Positions 1 through 7,272 of a stretch of 7,272 nt of DNA are shown here, piece by piece. Origin of the DNA: Burkholderiales bacterium. Its GTDB lineage: Bacteria > Pseudomonadota > Gammaproteobacteria > Burkholderiales > JAEUOS01. Each line of letters opens with the position of its first letter. Position 1 is the stretch's first letter. The DNA lies in contig CANGUJ010000194.1 in assembly GCA_947456845.1 (NCBI GenBank), forward strand, positions 1-7,272, in the 5' to 3' direction. The notes beneath the pieces are model-generated. The model ran no database searches. It was not told where the DNA came from and worked only from the letters and a program-made list of their open reading frames with translations. Position numbers and translations under genes: made by a program.

Positions 1-42
1 CTGGATACGCCCGCGCGCCGCCAGGCCATCACCTTCGCCTGA
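1..42 (+). CDS. 3' end of an unidentified upstream gene (partial)
   Basis: Frame 1 is open from the left edge and stops at TGA 40-42, giving the C-terminal residues LDTPARRQAITFA. The stop lies 10 bp before the first possible start of the next gene and 49 bp before the start preferred here, which fits co-transcription with the thioesterase. Thirteen residues are too few to assign a family, and an open frame this short in GC-rich DNA could be chance. The call rests on strand, spacing and a clean stop only. Confidence 0.35.
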   Translation: MDTPARRQAITFA

Positions 43-91
43 GGGCCGGCGCATGCCGACCTTCGATCCCGCCGATTCCGGAAAGCAACCG

Positions 92-526
92 ATGAGCCTC
101 TGGCACAAGACACCCAGCCTCGAGCAGATCAACCGCTCGCATGAAGACACCGCGGTCTCGCAGATGGGCATCGAGTTCATCGAGGTCGGCGCGGACTACC
201 TGGTCGCGCGCATGCCGGTCGATGCGCGCACCCGTCAACCCGCCGGCCTGCTGCACGGCGGCGCCACCATGCTGCTGGCGGAGACCCTGGCTTCGTGCGC
301 CGCCTGGCAGACCATCGACCGCACCAGGACCGACGCGGTGGGCCTGGAGATCAACGCCAACCATCTGCGCGCCGCCCGCGAGGGCTGGGTGACCGGCCGC
401 GTCGCGCCGGTGCATGCCGGACGTTCGACACAGGTCTGGGAAGTGCGCGTGAGCGATGAGCGGCAGCGCCTGGTGTCGATTTCGCGGGTGACGATTTCGC
501 TGATCCCGAAGGCGCCCGCGCCCTGA
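92..526 (+). CDS. hotdog-fold acyl-CoA thioesterase, PaaI/YdiI (MenI) type
   Basis: A predicted cytosolic thioesterase that hydrolyses acyl-CoA or aroyl-CoA esters, 144 aa from the start used here. It aligns from end to end with E. coli YdiI as I remember it (about 136 aa): the N-terminus MSLWHKTPSLEQIN matches the YdiI opening. The signature around residues 49-64 (Q49, H55-G56-G57, E64) matches the YdiI active-site Gln, His-Gly-Gly and general-base Glu. Later conserved stretches are ELNA-like EINANHLR (near 88-95) and HAGRSTQVWE (near 110-119). An in-frame ATG at 53 would add 13 residues (157 aa) and has a GAGGG at 41-45. I prefer ATG 92 because homology begins there and GGAAAG (80-85) sits about six bases upstream. 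In menaquinone makers this family releases 1,4-dihydroxy-2-naphthoate from CoA. In ubiquinone-using betaproteobacteria a broader CoA-recycling or phenylacetate-type role is as likely. Substrate unknown; family assignment strong. Confidence 0.9.
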   Translation: MSLWHKTPSLEQINRSHEDTAVSQMGIEFIEVGADYLVARMPVDARTRQPAGLLHGGATMLLAETLASCAAWQTIDRTRTDAVGLEINANHLRAAREGWVTGRVAPVHAGRSTQVWEVRVSDERQRLVSISRVTISLIPKAPAP

Positions 527-563
527 GCGGCCCCCACCGGCGCGGCGCGCCGAGTCGCCCGGC

Positions 564-1823
564 CTAGCGCACGTTGACCTGCGCCCTGGCGAAGCCCGCG
601 GTCTGCTTGTAGCGCGCGGCGATTTCCTCCAGTTCATGGCGCGAAATCGCCTCGTGAACGTCGGTCCTGAAACCGCCGGGGGCGCGCTCCTCGGCCAGCT
701 GCATCACCTGGTCCGGGCCGTTGCCGCGGTTGGCGAGCACGATCCGCGCCGTCGCCTCGCGCCGTTCGCCTTCGTAGCGCGCCAAGGCGGCGGGAACATC
801 CGCCTCCTCGGTGAGCGCGTGCGCCATGCTCTCGGTATCCAGGATCGCCTGCGATGCACCGTTGGAGCCGATCGGGTACATCGGATGGGCCGCGTCGCCC
901 AGCAGGGTCACGCGGCCGAACGACCAGCGCGGCAGCGGGTCGCGGTCGCACATCGGGTACTCGTAGGCGGGACCGCCGTGCTCGATCAAGGCCGGCACGT
1001 CCAGCCAGTCCCATTTCCAGGTCATGAACGGACCGGCGAAGACTGACTTGTCCACCTGCCTGGACCAGTCCTGCTTGGGCGGGGTATCACCCGGCACCGC
1101 CAGTTCCATGATCCAGTTGGTGAGGTTGCGGCCGGTCTGCTCGAACACCTTCCGCGAGATCGGGTAGATCACCGCCTTCTGGGTGGCGTGGCCGGCCTGC
1201 ATCATCGAGCGTCCGGTCAGGAACGGCGGCCACACGCAGGCGCCGCGCCACAGCACGCGGCCGGAGTAGCGCGGCGGTCCTTCATCCGGGTACAGCGCGG
1301 CGCGCACGGTCGAGTGGATGCCGTCGGCGGCGATCAGCAGGTCGGCCTCCACCTCGGCCACGCCCTGTCCGGTGCGCCGGTTCTCGAACACGGCGCGCGC
1401 CTTGGGTCCGCCGGCGTCGAAGCTTTTCACCGCATGCCCGGTGAGAATGCGCTCGGCGCCGAGCCGCTCGCGCGCCTTGTCCAGCAGCATGCGGTGCAGT
1501 TCGCCGCGATGGATCGAGATCTGCGGGTAGTCGTACCCGCCCGCGAGGCCGCGCGGCTCGCGCCAGATCGCCTGGCCGTGCTTGTTGAAGTACGCCAGCT
1601 CGGCCGTCTCGATGCCGAGCGACCTGAGATCGTCGAGCAGGCCCAGGCCGCTCAGGATCCTGACGCTGTGCGGCAGCAGGTTGATGCCCACGCCCAGGGG
1701 CTCAAGCCGTTCGACGGCCTCGAATACCGTGCAGTCGATGCCGTGCTTGCGGCACTGCAGGGCCATCACCAGGCCGCCGATGCCGCCGCCTGCGATGGCG
1801 ACGCGGGTCTTGTGGGTCTGCAT
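564..1823 (-). CDS. FAD-dependent aromatic monooxygenase, PhzS-like (UbiH/salicylate hydroxylase superfamily)
   Basis: A 419-aa class A flavoprotein monooxygenase, expected to use FAD, NAD(P)H and O2 to hydroxylate an aromatic or heteroaromatic substrate in the cytosol. Visible motifs are the dinucleotide fold GGGIGGL at 12-18 with the ribose-binding E35, the DG motif (AADGIHSTVR, 165-174), and the GD motif (LLGDAAHPMYPIGSNGASQ, 307-325) that binds FAD pyrophosphate and ribose. The overall pattern resembles Pseudomonas PhzS as I remember it: EPLGVGINLLP, QISIHRGEL, LWRG, YPMCDRDPLPRW and the NGASQAILD block. The frame is open upstream into ettA to 1943, but ATG 1823 puts the start five residues before the first beta strand, as is normal for the family. 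The start lies 11 bp after the ettA stop with only a weak AGGG upstream, so the two are probably one transcript. No phenazine biosynthesis genes are in view, so PhzS activity itself is not implied. The substrate cannot be read from sequence. Confidence 0.9.
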   Translation of the reverse strand: MQTHKTRVAIAGGGIGGLVMALQCRKHGIDCTVFEAVERLEPLGVGINLLPHSVRILSGLGLLDDLRSLGIETAELAYFNKHGQAIWREPRGLAGGYDYPQISIHRGELHRMLLDKARERLGAERILTGHAVKSFDAGGPKARAVFENRRTGQGVAEVEADLLIAADGIHSTVRAALYPDEGPPRYSGRVLWRGACVWPPFLTGRSMMQAGHATQKAVIYPISRKVFEQTGRNLTNWIMELAVPGDTPPKQDWSRQVDKSVFAGPFMTWKWDWLDVPALIEHGGPAYEYPMCDRDPLPRWSFGRVTLLGDAAHPMYPIGSNGASQAILDTESMAHALTEEADVPAALARYEGERREATARIVLANRGNGPDQVMQLAEERAPGGFRTDVHEAISRHELEEIAARYKQTAGFARAQVNVR

Positions 1824-1834
1824 CGCCGGCGGCC

Positions 1835-3502
<1,668 letters not shown>

Positions 3503-3628
3503 TGTTGCTTTCGGACTGCGCGGTTTTCTGAAGAAGGCGAGACTTTACCGCAAGCGCGCCGCCGGTACGGCGCGCCGCGCGCTCGCATATGATGGCGGAT
3601 GCGCCGGTTCCGGCCCCGTGTTCCGCCC
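3503..3628. promoter_or_regulatory. divergent intergenic region with promoters for ettA and the dehydrogenase pair
   Basis: This 126-bp region separates two divergent transcription units, so it should hold a promoter in each direction. On the plus strand TATGAT (3588-3593) matches the sigma-70 -10 consensus at five of six bases and predicts a transcript start near 3600. That leaves a leader of about 29 bases before ATG 3629. The expected -35 position (around 3565-3570, GTACGG) is a poor match, so the promoter would be weak or activator dependent. For ettA, TAAAGT on the minus strand (about 3543-3548) is a possible but poor -10 element. The region also contains the inverted repeat listed separately. 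Confidence 0.45.
3554..3575. repeat. perfect 8-bp inverted repeat in the divergent promoter region
   Basis: GCGCGCCG (3554-3561) and CGGCGCGC (3568-3575) are perfect reverse complements separated by six bases (CCGGTA). The repeat lies about 12 bp upstream of the TATGAT -10 box and over the expected -35 position of the plus-strand promoter. That is where an operator or activator site would lie. In DNA this GC-rich, GCGCGCC-type palindromes also arise by chance, so function is uncertain. Confidence 0.4.
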
Positions 3629-4627
3629 ATGAAAAAACCCCTCGTACTGCTCACCAACCCGATCGATGCGGCCGGCATGGCCATGCTGGCGCCGCATGCC
3701 GACATACGCCTGGCCGCCGCCACCGACCATGCCACGCTGCGGCGCGAGGCCGCCGACGCCGACGTCATCATCGTCCGCGCCTTCCTGCCGCCCGACCTGA
3801 TCGACCACGCGCCGCGCCTGCTGGCCTGCATGCGCCACGGTGCCGGCGTGGACATGATTCCGGTGGACGCCGCCACCCGCGCCGGCGTGATCGTGGGCAA
3901 CGTGCCGGGCGTCAACGCGCAGACGGTCGCGGAGTACTGCGTGGCGCAGTTCCTGCAGCATGCGCGCGGCACCGCACGCGCGGACCGCCTGATGCGCGAA
4001 GGCGGCTGGGCTGCGGCCCGCGTGCTCGCCGACCGCGCCACCGAGATGCGCGGCAAGACCGCCGGCATCGTCGGGGTGGGCGACATCGGCACGCGCCTGG
4101 CGGCGATCTGCCACCACGGCTTCGGCATGCGGGTGCTCGGCTACCGGCGTCGCGCCGACCTGATGCCGGAGATCGTGCACGCCGCTTCCATCGACCGGGT
4201 GTTCGCCGAGAGCGACTACGTCGCGCTGTGCTGCCCCCTCACCCCCGAGACCCGGCGACTCGCCGATGCCCGGCGCCTCGGCCTGATGCAACCCCATGCC
4301 TTCCTGGTCAATGTGGCGCGCGGTCCGGTCGTCGAGCAGGCGGCGCTGGTGGCGGCATTGCGCGAGGGCCGCATCGGCGGCGCCGCGCTGGATGTGTTCG
4401 AAACCCAGCCGCTGGCTGCGGACGATCCCCTGCTCGCGCTCGACAACGCCCTCCTGACCCCGCACCTGGCCGGCCTGTCGGCGGAAAGCATGCGCGCCAT
4501 GAGCGTGTCGGCCGCGGCGGACACGCTGCGGGTACTGGCGGGCGAGAAGCCGCTCAATTTCGTCAACCCCGAGGCCTGGCCCGCGGCGCAAGCGCGCCGT
4601 GCAGCCCAGGCGCGCCATGCGATCTAG
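3629..4627 (+). CDS. D-isomer-specific 2-hydroxyacid dehydrogenase
   Basis: A 332-aa cytosolic NAD(P)-dependent oxidoreductase interconverting a 2-oxo acid and its D-2-hydroxy acid. The family pattern is complete: substrate-loop HGAGVDMIPVD (70-80), NVPGVNAQTVAEY (91-103), and the nucleotide-binding fold GIVGVGDIG with G149, G151 and G154. The catalytic triad is R231 (NVARGPVV), E258 (ALDVFETQP) and H279 (LLTPHLAG). The residues after the second beta strand read GYRRR (171-175), with Arg where NAD enzymes have Asp, which suggests NADP(H). An in-frame ATG at 3599 would add ten residues. I use ATG 3629 because its N-terminus begins directly with the first strand and the -10 box at 3588-3593 would put 3599 at or before the transcript start. 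No good ribosome-binding site precedes either. The Ala/Arg-rich C-terminus contains a short tandem repeat. It is followed by an SDR 44 bp later, likely co-transcribed. Candidate substrates are glyoxylate/hydroxypyruvate or 2-ketogluconate; the sequence does not decide. Confidence 0.93.
   Translation: MKKPLVLLTNPIDAAGMAMLAPHADIRLAAATDHATLRREAADADVIIVRAFLPPDLIDHAPRLLACMRHGAGVDMIPVDAATRAGVIVGNVPGVNAQTVAEYCVAQFLQHARGTARADRLMREGGWAAARVLADRATEMRGKTAGIVGVGDIGTRLAAICHHGFGMRVLGYRRRADLMPEIVHAASIDRVFAESDYVALCCPLTPETRRLADARRLGLMQPHAFLVNVARGPVVEQAALVAALREGRIGGAALDVFETQPLAADDPLLALDNALLTPHLAGLSAESMRAMSVSAAADTLRVLAGEKPLNFVNPEAWPAAQARRAAQARHAI
4586..4621 (+). repeat. imperfect 18-bp tandem repeat in the C-terminus of the hydroxyacid dehydrogenase
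   Basis: Two adjacent 18-bp units (4586-4603 and 4604-4621) agree at 14 of 18 positions and encode AQARRA and AQARHA, residues 320-331. They lie beyond the catalytic His (H279) and the last conserved segment, so they look like a small duplication at a tolerant C-terminal tail just before the stop. Confidence 0.6.
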
Positions 4628-4671
4628 GCGCGCCGCCAGCCTGCACCCCTTATGCGAGACGGGATACCGGC

Positions 4672-5439
4672 ATGACTGATCAACCATTTTCGCTTGCCGG
4701 GCGCATCGCGCTGGTGACCGGGGCCTCGCGCGGCCTGGGCGCCGCGATCGCCGAACGCTATGCCCGCGCCGGGGCGCTGGTGGTGCTCAACGCGCGCGAT
4801 GCCGGCGCCGTCGAAATCGTCAGGGCCCGCATTGCGGCCGCCGGCGGGCGCGCCGAGGCGGCCGTGTTCGACGTCGTGGACGAAGCGGCGCAAACCGCCG
4901 CGCTCGACGACATCGTCGCCCGCCACGGCCGGCTCGACATCGCCGTCGCGAACGCCGGCATCCAGCACCGCAAGCCGCTCACCGAGTTCACCACCGATGA
5001 TTTCCGCCGCGTGGTCGATGTCAACCTGACGGCGGTGTGGACGCTCGCGCGCGAAGCGGCGCGCCGCATGCTGCCGGCCAGGCGCGGGCGCATCATCATC
5101 ACCGGGTCCATCAGCGCCATGCTGGCACGGCCGACCATCCACGCCTACATCGCCAGCAAGGGGGCGGTGCACGCGCTCACCCGCGCCCTGGCGGTCGAAT
5201 TGGCCCCCCACAACATCACCGTCAACGCGCTGGCGCCGGGGTTCTTCGCCACCGAGATGAACACCGCGCTGACGCAGAACGCCGACTTCAACGCCTTCGT
5301 CGCACGCAGCGTGCCGATGGCGCGCTGGGGCGAACCGGCCGAGATCGGCGGGCCAGCCCTGTTTCTGGCCTCCGACGAGGCCTCCTTCGTGACCGGGCAC
5401 ATCCTCACCGTGGACGGCGGGATGACCTCGGCGATGTAG
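4672..5439 (+). CDS. short-chain dehydrogenase/reductase, gluconate 5-dehydrogenase-like
   Basis: A 255-aa classical SDR with all family landmarks: cofactor motif TGASRGLG (16-23), NAG-type motif (ANAG, 93-96), N118, and the catalytic S146, Y159 and K163 (YIASK). It ends in the usual LTVDGGM segment. Several blocks recall E. coli IdnO (5-keto-D-gluconate 5-reductase): the N-terminal FSLAGR, AGIQHRKPLTEF (95-106), ASKGAVHALTRALAVELAPHNITVN (161-185), APGFFATEM (188-196) and ARWGEPAE (217-224). R20 in the glycine motif and R42 after the second strand, with no Asp there, suggest NADP(H). The gene starts 44 bp after the hydroxyacid dehydrogenase on the same strand, and a hairpin follows its stop. 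Together they could act on keto/hydroxy sugar acids. The exact substrate is inference, because this SDR branch also includes 3-oxoacyl and polyol dehydrogenases. Confidence 0.92.
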   Translation: MTDQPFSLAGRIALVTGASRGLGAAIAERYARAGALVVLNARDAGAVEIVRARIAAAGGRAEAAVFDVVDEAAQTAALDDIVARHGRLDIAVANAGIQHRKPLTEFTTDDFRRVVDVNLTAVWTLAREAARRMLPARRGRIIITGSISAMLARPTIHAYIASKGAVHALTRALAVELAPHNITVNALAPGFFATEMNTALTQNADFNAFVARSVPMARWGEPAEIGGPALFLASDEASFVTGHILTVDGGMTSAM

Positions 5440-5446
5440 ACGCGCA

Positions 5447-5467
5447 CGGGACCCCGAAAGGGGCCCG
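5447..5467. terminator. GAAA-tetraloop hairpin between convergent SDR and frmA
   Basis: CGGG-A-CCCC (5447-5455), loop GAAA (5456-5459), then GGGGCCCG (5460-5467). All eight flanking bases pair, with one bulged A at 5451. It begins eight bases after the SDR stop and ends 15 bases before the frmA stop, the expected place for a terminator serving one or both strands. There is no T-run on either strand after the stem, so it is not a textbook intrinsic terminator. It may protect mRNA 3' ends or act with Rho. Confidence 0.6.
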
Positions 5468-5482
5468 AACAGACGTACCGCC

Positions 5483-6592
5483 CTAGAACACCACCACCGA
5501 ACGGATCGATTCCCCGGCGTGCATCAGGTCGAAGCCGCGGTTGATGTCATCGAGCGGCATGGTGTGGGTGATCAGGTCGTCGATGTTGATCTTGCCGTCC
5601 ATGTACCAATCGACGATCTTCGGCACGTCGGTGCGGCCGCGCGCGCCGCCGAAGGCCGTGCCCTTCCAGACCCGGCCGGTCACGAGCTGGAACGGGCGGG
5701 TCTTGATTTCCTGCCCGGCGCCGGCCACCCCGATGATCACCGACACGCCCCAGCCGCGATGGCAGCACTCGAGCGCCTGGCGCATCACGTCCACGTTGCC
5801 GATGCATTCGAAACTGTAGTCGGCGCCGCCGCCGGTGAGTTCCACCAGGTGCGCCACCAGGTCGCCGCCGACCTCCTTGGGGTTGACGAAGTGCGTCATG
5901 CCGAACCTTTCGGCCAGCGGCTTGCGCGCCGGGTTGAGGTCGACCCCCACGATCATGTTGGCACCCGCCAGGCGCGCGCCCTGCACGACGTTGAGGCCTA
6001 TGCCGCCCAGCCCGAACACCACCACGTTGGCACCCGGTTCCACCTTGGCCGTGTTGATCACCGCGCCGATGCCGGTGGTCACGCCGCAGCCGATGTAGCA
6101 GATCTTGTCGAAGGGCGCGTCCTCGCGTACCTTGGCCAGCGCGATTTCGGGCAGCACGGTGAAATTGGCGAAGGTCGAGCAGCCCATGTAGTGATGGATC
6201 TTCCTGCCACCGATGGAAAAGCGGCTCGTGCCGTCCGGCATCAGGCCGCGGCCCTGGGTGGCGCGGATGGCGGTGCACAGGTTGGTCTTGCGCGACAGGC
6301 ACGCCTTGCACTGGCGGCATTCCGGTGTGTAGAGCGGGATGACGTGGTCGCCCTTCTTGAGCGAGGTGACGCCGGGCCCCACGTCGACCACCACGCCCGC
6401 GCCCTCGTGGCCGAAGACGGCCGGGAACAGCCCCTCGGGATCGGCGCCGGAGCGCGTGAATTCGTCGGTATGGCAGATGCCCGTGGCCTTGATTTCCACC
6501 AGCACTTCGCCGGCCCTGGGGCCTTCCAGTTGCACCGTCTCGACAACCAGCGGTTTGCCGGCTTCGTAGGAGACTGCTGCGCGCACATCCAT
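5483..6592 (-). CDS. frmA: S-(hydroxymethyl)glutathione dehydrogenase / class III alcohol dehydrogenase
   Basis: A 369-aa zinc enzyme that oxidises S-hydroxymethylglutathione, the spontaneous adduct of formaldehyde and glutathione, to S-formylglutathione with NAD+. It can also reduce S-nitrosoglutathione. Catalytic zinc ligands are C40, H62 (with E63) and C169. The structural zinc lobe is C92, C95, C98 and C106. The class III marker ATQGRGLMPDGTSRF spans 111-125, with R115 at the position linked to binding the glutathione carboxylate. The NAD fold is GLGGIG (194-199) with D218, giving NAD specificity. Length and C-terminus (SIRSVVVF) are normal for the family. Start ATG 6592 gives the usual short lead into RAAVSYEAGKPL, with GGGA about eight bases upstream. 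The usual partner fghA (S-formylglutathione hydrolase) is not adjacent downstream, where a convergent SDR lies instead. Residues 41-49 read HTDEFTRSG, where many relatives have HTDAxTLSG. Confidence 0.96.
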   Translation of the reverse strand: MDVRAAVSYEAGKPLVVETVQLEGPRAGEVLVEIKATGICHTDEFTRSGADPEGLFPAVFGHEGAGVVVDVGPGVTSLKKGDHVIPLYTPECRQCKACLSRKTNLCTAIRATQGRGLMPDGTSRFSIGGRKIHHYMGCSTFANFTVLPEIALAKVREDAPFDKICYIGCGVTTGIGAVINTAKVEPGANVVVFGLGGIGLNVVQGARLAGANMIVGVDLNPARKPLAERFGMTHFVNPKEVGGDLVAHLVELTGGGADYSFECIGNVDVMRQALECCHRGWGVSVIIGVAGAGQEIKTRPFQLVTGRVWKGTAFGGARGRTDVPKIVDWYMDGKINIDDLITHTMPLDDINRGFDLMHAGESIRSVVVF

Positions 6593-6603
6593 GGCTTGAT
6601 TCC

Positions 6604-6625
6604 CGGATCAGGTTGAACTGATCCG
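6604..6625. repeat. perfect 8-bp inverted repeat upstream of frmA, possible operator
   Basis: CGGATCAG (6604-6611) and CTGATCCG (6618-6625) are perfect reverse complements around the six-base spacer GTTGAA. The left end is 11 bp from the frmA start codon and touches the GGGA that would serve as its ribosome-binding site. Unlike most palindromes in this window it is not made of GCGC runs, so chance is less likely. It could be a repressor operator over the transcript start or a 5'-leader hairpin. Confidence 0.55.
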
Positions 6626-6626
6626 A

Positions 6627-6632
6627 ATGATA
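6627..6632 (-). promoter_or_regulatory. candidate -10 element for frmA
   Basis: The minus strand reads TATCAT, five of six bases of the sigma-70 -10 consensus, in one of the few AT-rich spots of the window. It would start transcription near 6620, inside the inverted repeat, about 28 bases before the frmA ATG. The expected -35 position (about 6650-6655) reads GCTCGC and does not match, so the call is tentative. Read-through from the ABC permease gene is the alternative. Confidence 0.3.
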
Positions 6633-6666
6633 AGCGAGAGCCCAGGGATGCGAGCGCGCTACTCCT

Positions 6667-7272
6667 CTACTCCTTGACCGCGCCGGTCATGCCGGACACG
6701 TAATGATCGACGAAGAACGAATACATCACCGCCACCGGCAGGGAACCCAGCAACGCGCCCGCCATCAGCGAGCCCCAATGGTAGACGTCCCCTTCCACCA
6801 ACTCGGTGACCACCCCCACCGGAACGGTCTTGACCTCCGAGGAGGACACGAAGGTCAGTGCGTAGATGAACTCGTTCCAAGAAAGTGTGAAGGCGAAGAT
6901 GCCGGCCGAGATCAGGCCGGGCACCGACAGCGGCAGGATGATCTTCCAGAGGATCTCGAAACGCGTGGCGCCGTCGATGAGCGCGCATTCCTCGAGCTCG
7001 TAGGGAATCGAGCGGAAGTAGCCCATGAGCAGCCAGGTGCAGAACGGGATCAGGAAGGTTGGATAGGTCAGGATCAGGGCCCAGCGGGTATCGAACAGGC
7101 CGAGCTTGAAGACGATCGCCGCGAGCGGAATGAACAGGATGGAAGGCGGCACCAGGTAGGCCAGGAAAATCGCCAGGCCGACCTGGCGCGAGCCCTTGAA
7201 GCGCAGCCGCTCGATGGCGTAGGCCGCCAGCACCGCCGCAAACAGCGAAAAGAAGGTGGCCACCCCCGACAC
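6667..7272 (-). CDS. sugar ABC transporter inner-membrane permease, MalG type (5' end missing)
   Basis: The C-terminal 201 residues of a binding-protein-dependent transporter permease. The hallmark is the EAA loop that docks the ATPase, here EECALIDGATRFEILWKIILPLSVPG (residues 94-119 of the fragment), typical of MalG-type carbohydrate permeases. Hydrophobic spans near 5-20, 31-56, 66-86, 117-138 and 168-187 are the last five transmembrane segments. MalG relatives have about 275-300 aa, so roughly 80-100 residues including the first segment lie beyond the right edge. The GTG at 7270-7272 is most likely an internal valine, not a start. The MalF-like partner, binding protein and ATPase presumably lie to the right. 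Substrate (sugar, polyol or glycerol phosphate) is not readable from this piece. The stop at 6667-6669 is 74 bp upstream of frmA on the same strand. Confidence 0.92.
   Translation of the reverse strand: MSGVATFFSLFAAVLAAYAIERLRFKGSRQVGLAIFLAYLVPPSILFIPLAAIVFKLGLFDTRWALILTYPTFLIPFCTWLLMGYFRSIPYELEECALIDGATRFEILWKIILPLSVPGLISAGIFAFTLSWNEFIYALTFVSSSEVKTVPVGVVTELVEGDVYHWGSLMAGALLGSLPVAVMYSFFVDHYVSGMTGAVKE

Noticed and set aside
538..552. Possible short hairpin (CGGCG, five-base loop, CGCCG) between the thioesterase and monooxygenase stops
   Set aside because: The stem is only five pairs made of repeating CGGCG units that can pair in several registers, and there is no T-run. It is not distinguishable from base composition.
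3545..4687. A 380-codon minus-strand open frame over the hydroxyacid dehydrogenase
   Set aside because: It is antisense to a gene with an intact catalytic triad and nucleotide fold, and has no domain of its own.
3589..5439. A 616-codon open frame that joins the SDR frame to a region spanning the hydroxyacid dehydrogenase, as if a fusion protein
   Set aside because: The first 361 codons are an off-frame reading of the hydroxyacid dehydrogenase and are rich in Arg/Ala/Pro with no domain. The SDR begins properly at ATG 4672.
5519..6616. A 365-codon plus-strand open frame antisense to frmA
   Set aside because: It mirrors a full-length FrmA with all zinc ligands. The translated sequence is His/Ala/Gly/Arg-rich low-complexity typical of a GC-rich shadow.
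7270..7272. GTG at the right edge as the start of the ABC permease
   Set aside because: The fragment begins in the middle of the permease domain and lacks the first transmembrane segment and about 80-100 residues, so the codon is most likely internal Val and the gene is cut by the window.

Overview
This window looks like ordinary chromosome from a GC-rich betaproteobacterium. By eye G+C is about two thirds. The EttA protein is close to what I remember of Burkholderiales/Alcaligenaceae orthologues, and codon third positions are strongly G/C in every gene. I see no tRNA, rRNA, CRISPR array, insertion sequence, phage gene or attachment site. The genus assignment is inference.

Layout from left to right. 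(1) Bases 1-42 hold the last 13 codons of an unidentified plus-strand gene. It is followed by a hotdog-fold acyl-CoA thioesterase of the PaaI/YdiI (MenI) type (92-526, +). (2) Facing it is a minus-strand pair: ettA (1835-3502), the ABC-F translation factor, and 11 bp downstream of it a PhzS-like FAD-dependent aromatic-ring monooxygenase (564-1823). (3) A 126-bp divergent region (3503-3628) contains a perfect 8-bp inverted repeat and a near-consensus -10 box. It separates ettA from a plus-strand pair: a D-2-hydroxyacid dehydrogenase (3629-4627) and, 44 bp later, a gluconate-5-dehydrogenase-like short-chain dehydrogenase (4672-5439). (4) A GAAA-tetraloop hairpin (5447-5467) lies between the convergent SDR and the minus-strand glutathione-dependent formaldehyde dehydrogenase frmA (5483-6592). 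(5) Upstream of frmA is a 74-bp gap with a second perfect 8-bp inverted repeat. The window then ends inside a MalG-type sugar ABC transporter permease (6667 to the right edge, minus strand, 5' end missing).

How the genes may work together: the two plus-strand oxidoreductases both carry basic residues where NAD-dependent relatives have aspartate. They may form an NADP(H)-linked pair acting on keto/hydroxy sugar acids, as in ketogluconate metabolism. FrmA clears formaldehyde as its glutathione adduct, but its usual esterase partner FghA is absent from this window. EttA is a housekeeping ribosome factor, and the monooxygenase behind it has no phenazine genes around it, so its substrate is unknown. 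I did not find a clearly undescribed system. The items most worth a second look are the operator-like repeat in front of frmA, the ettA-monooxygenase pairing and the predicted NADP preference of the dehydrogenase pair.
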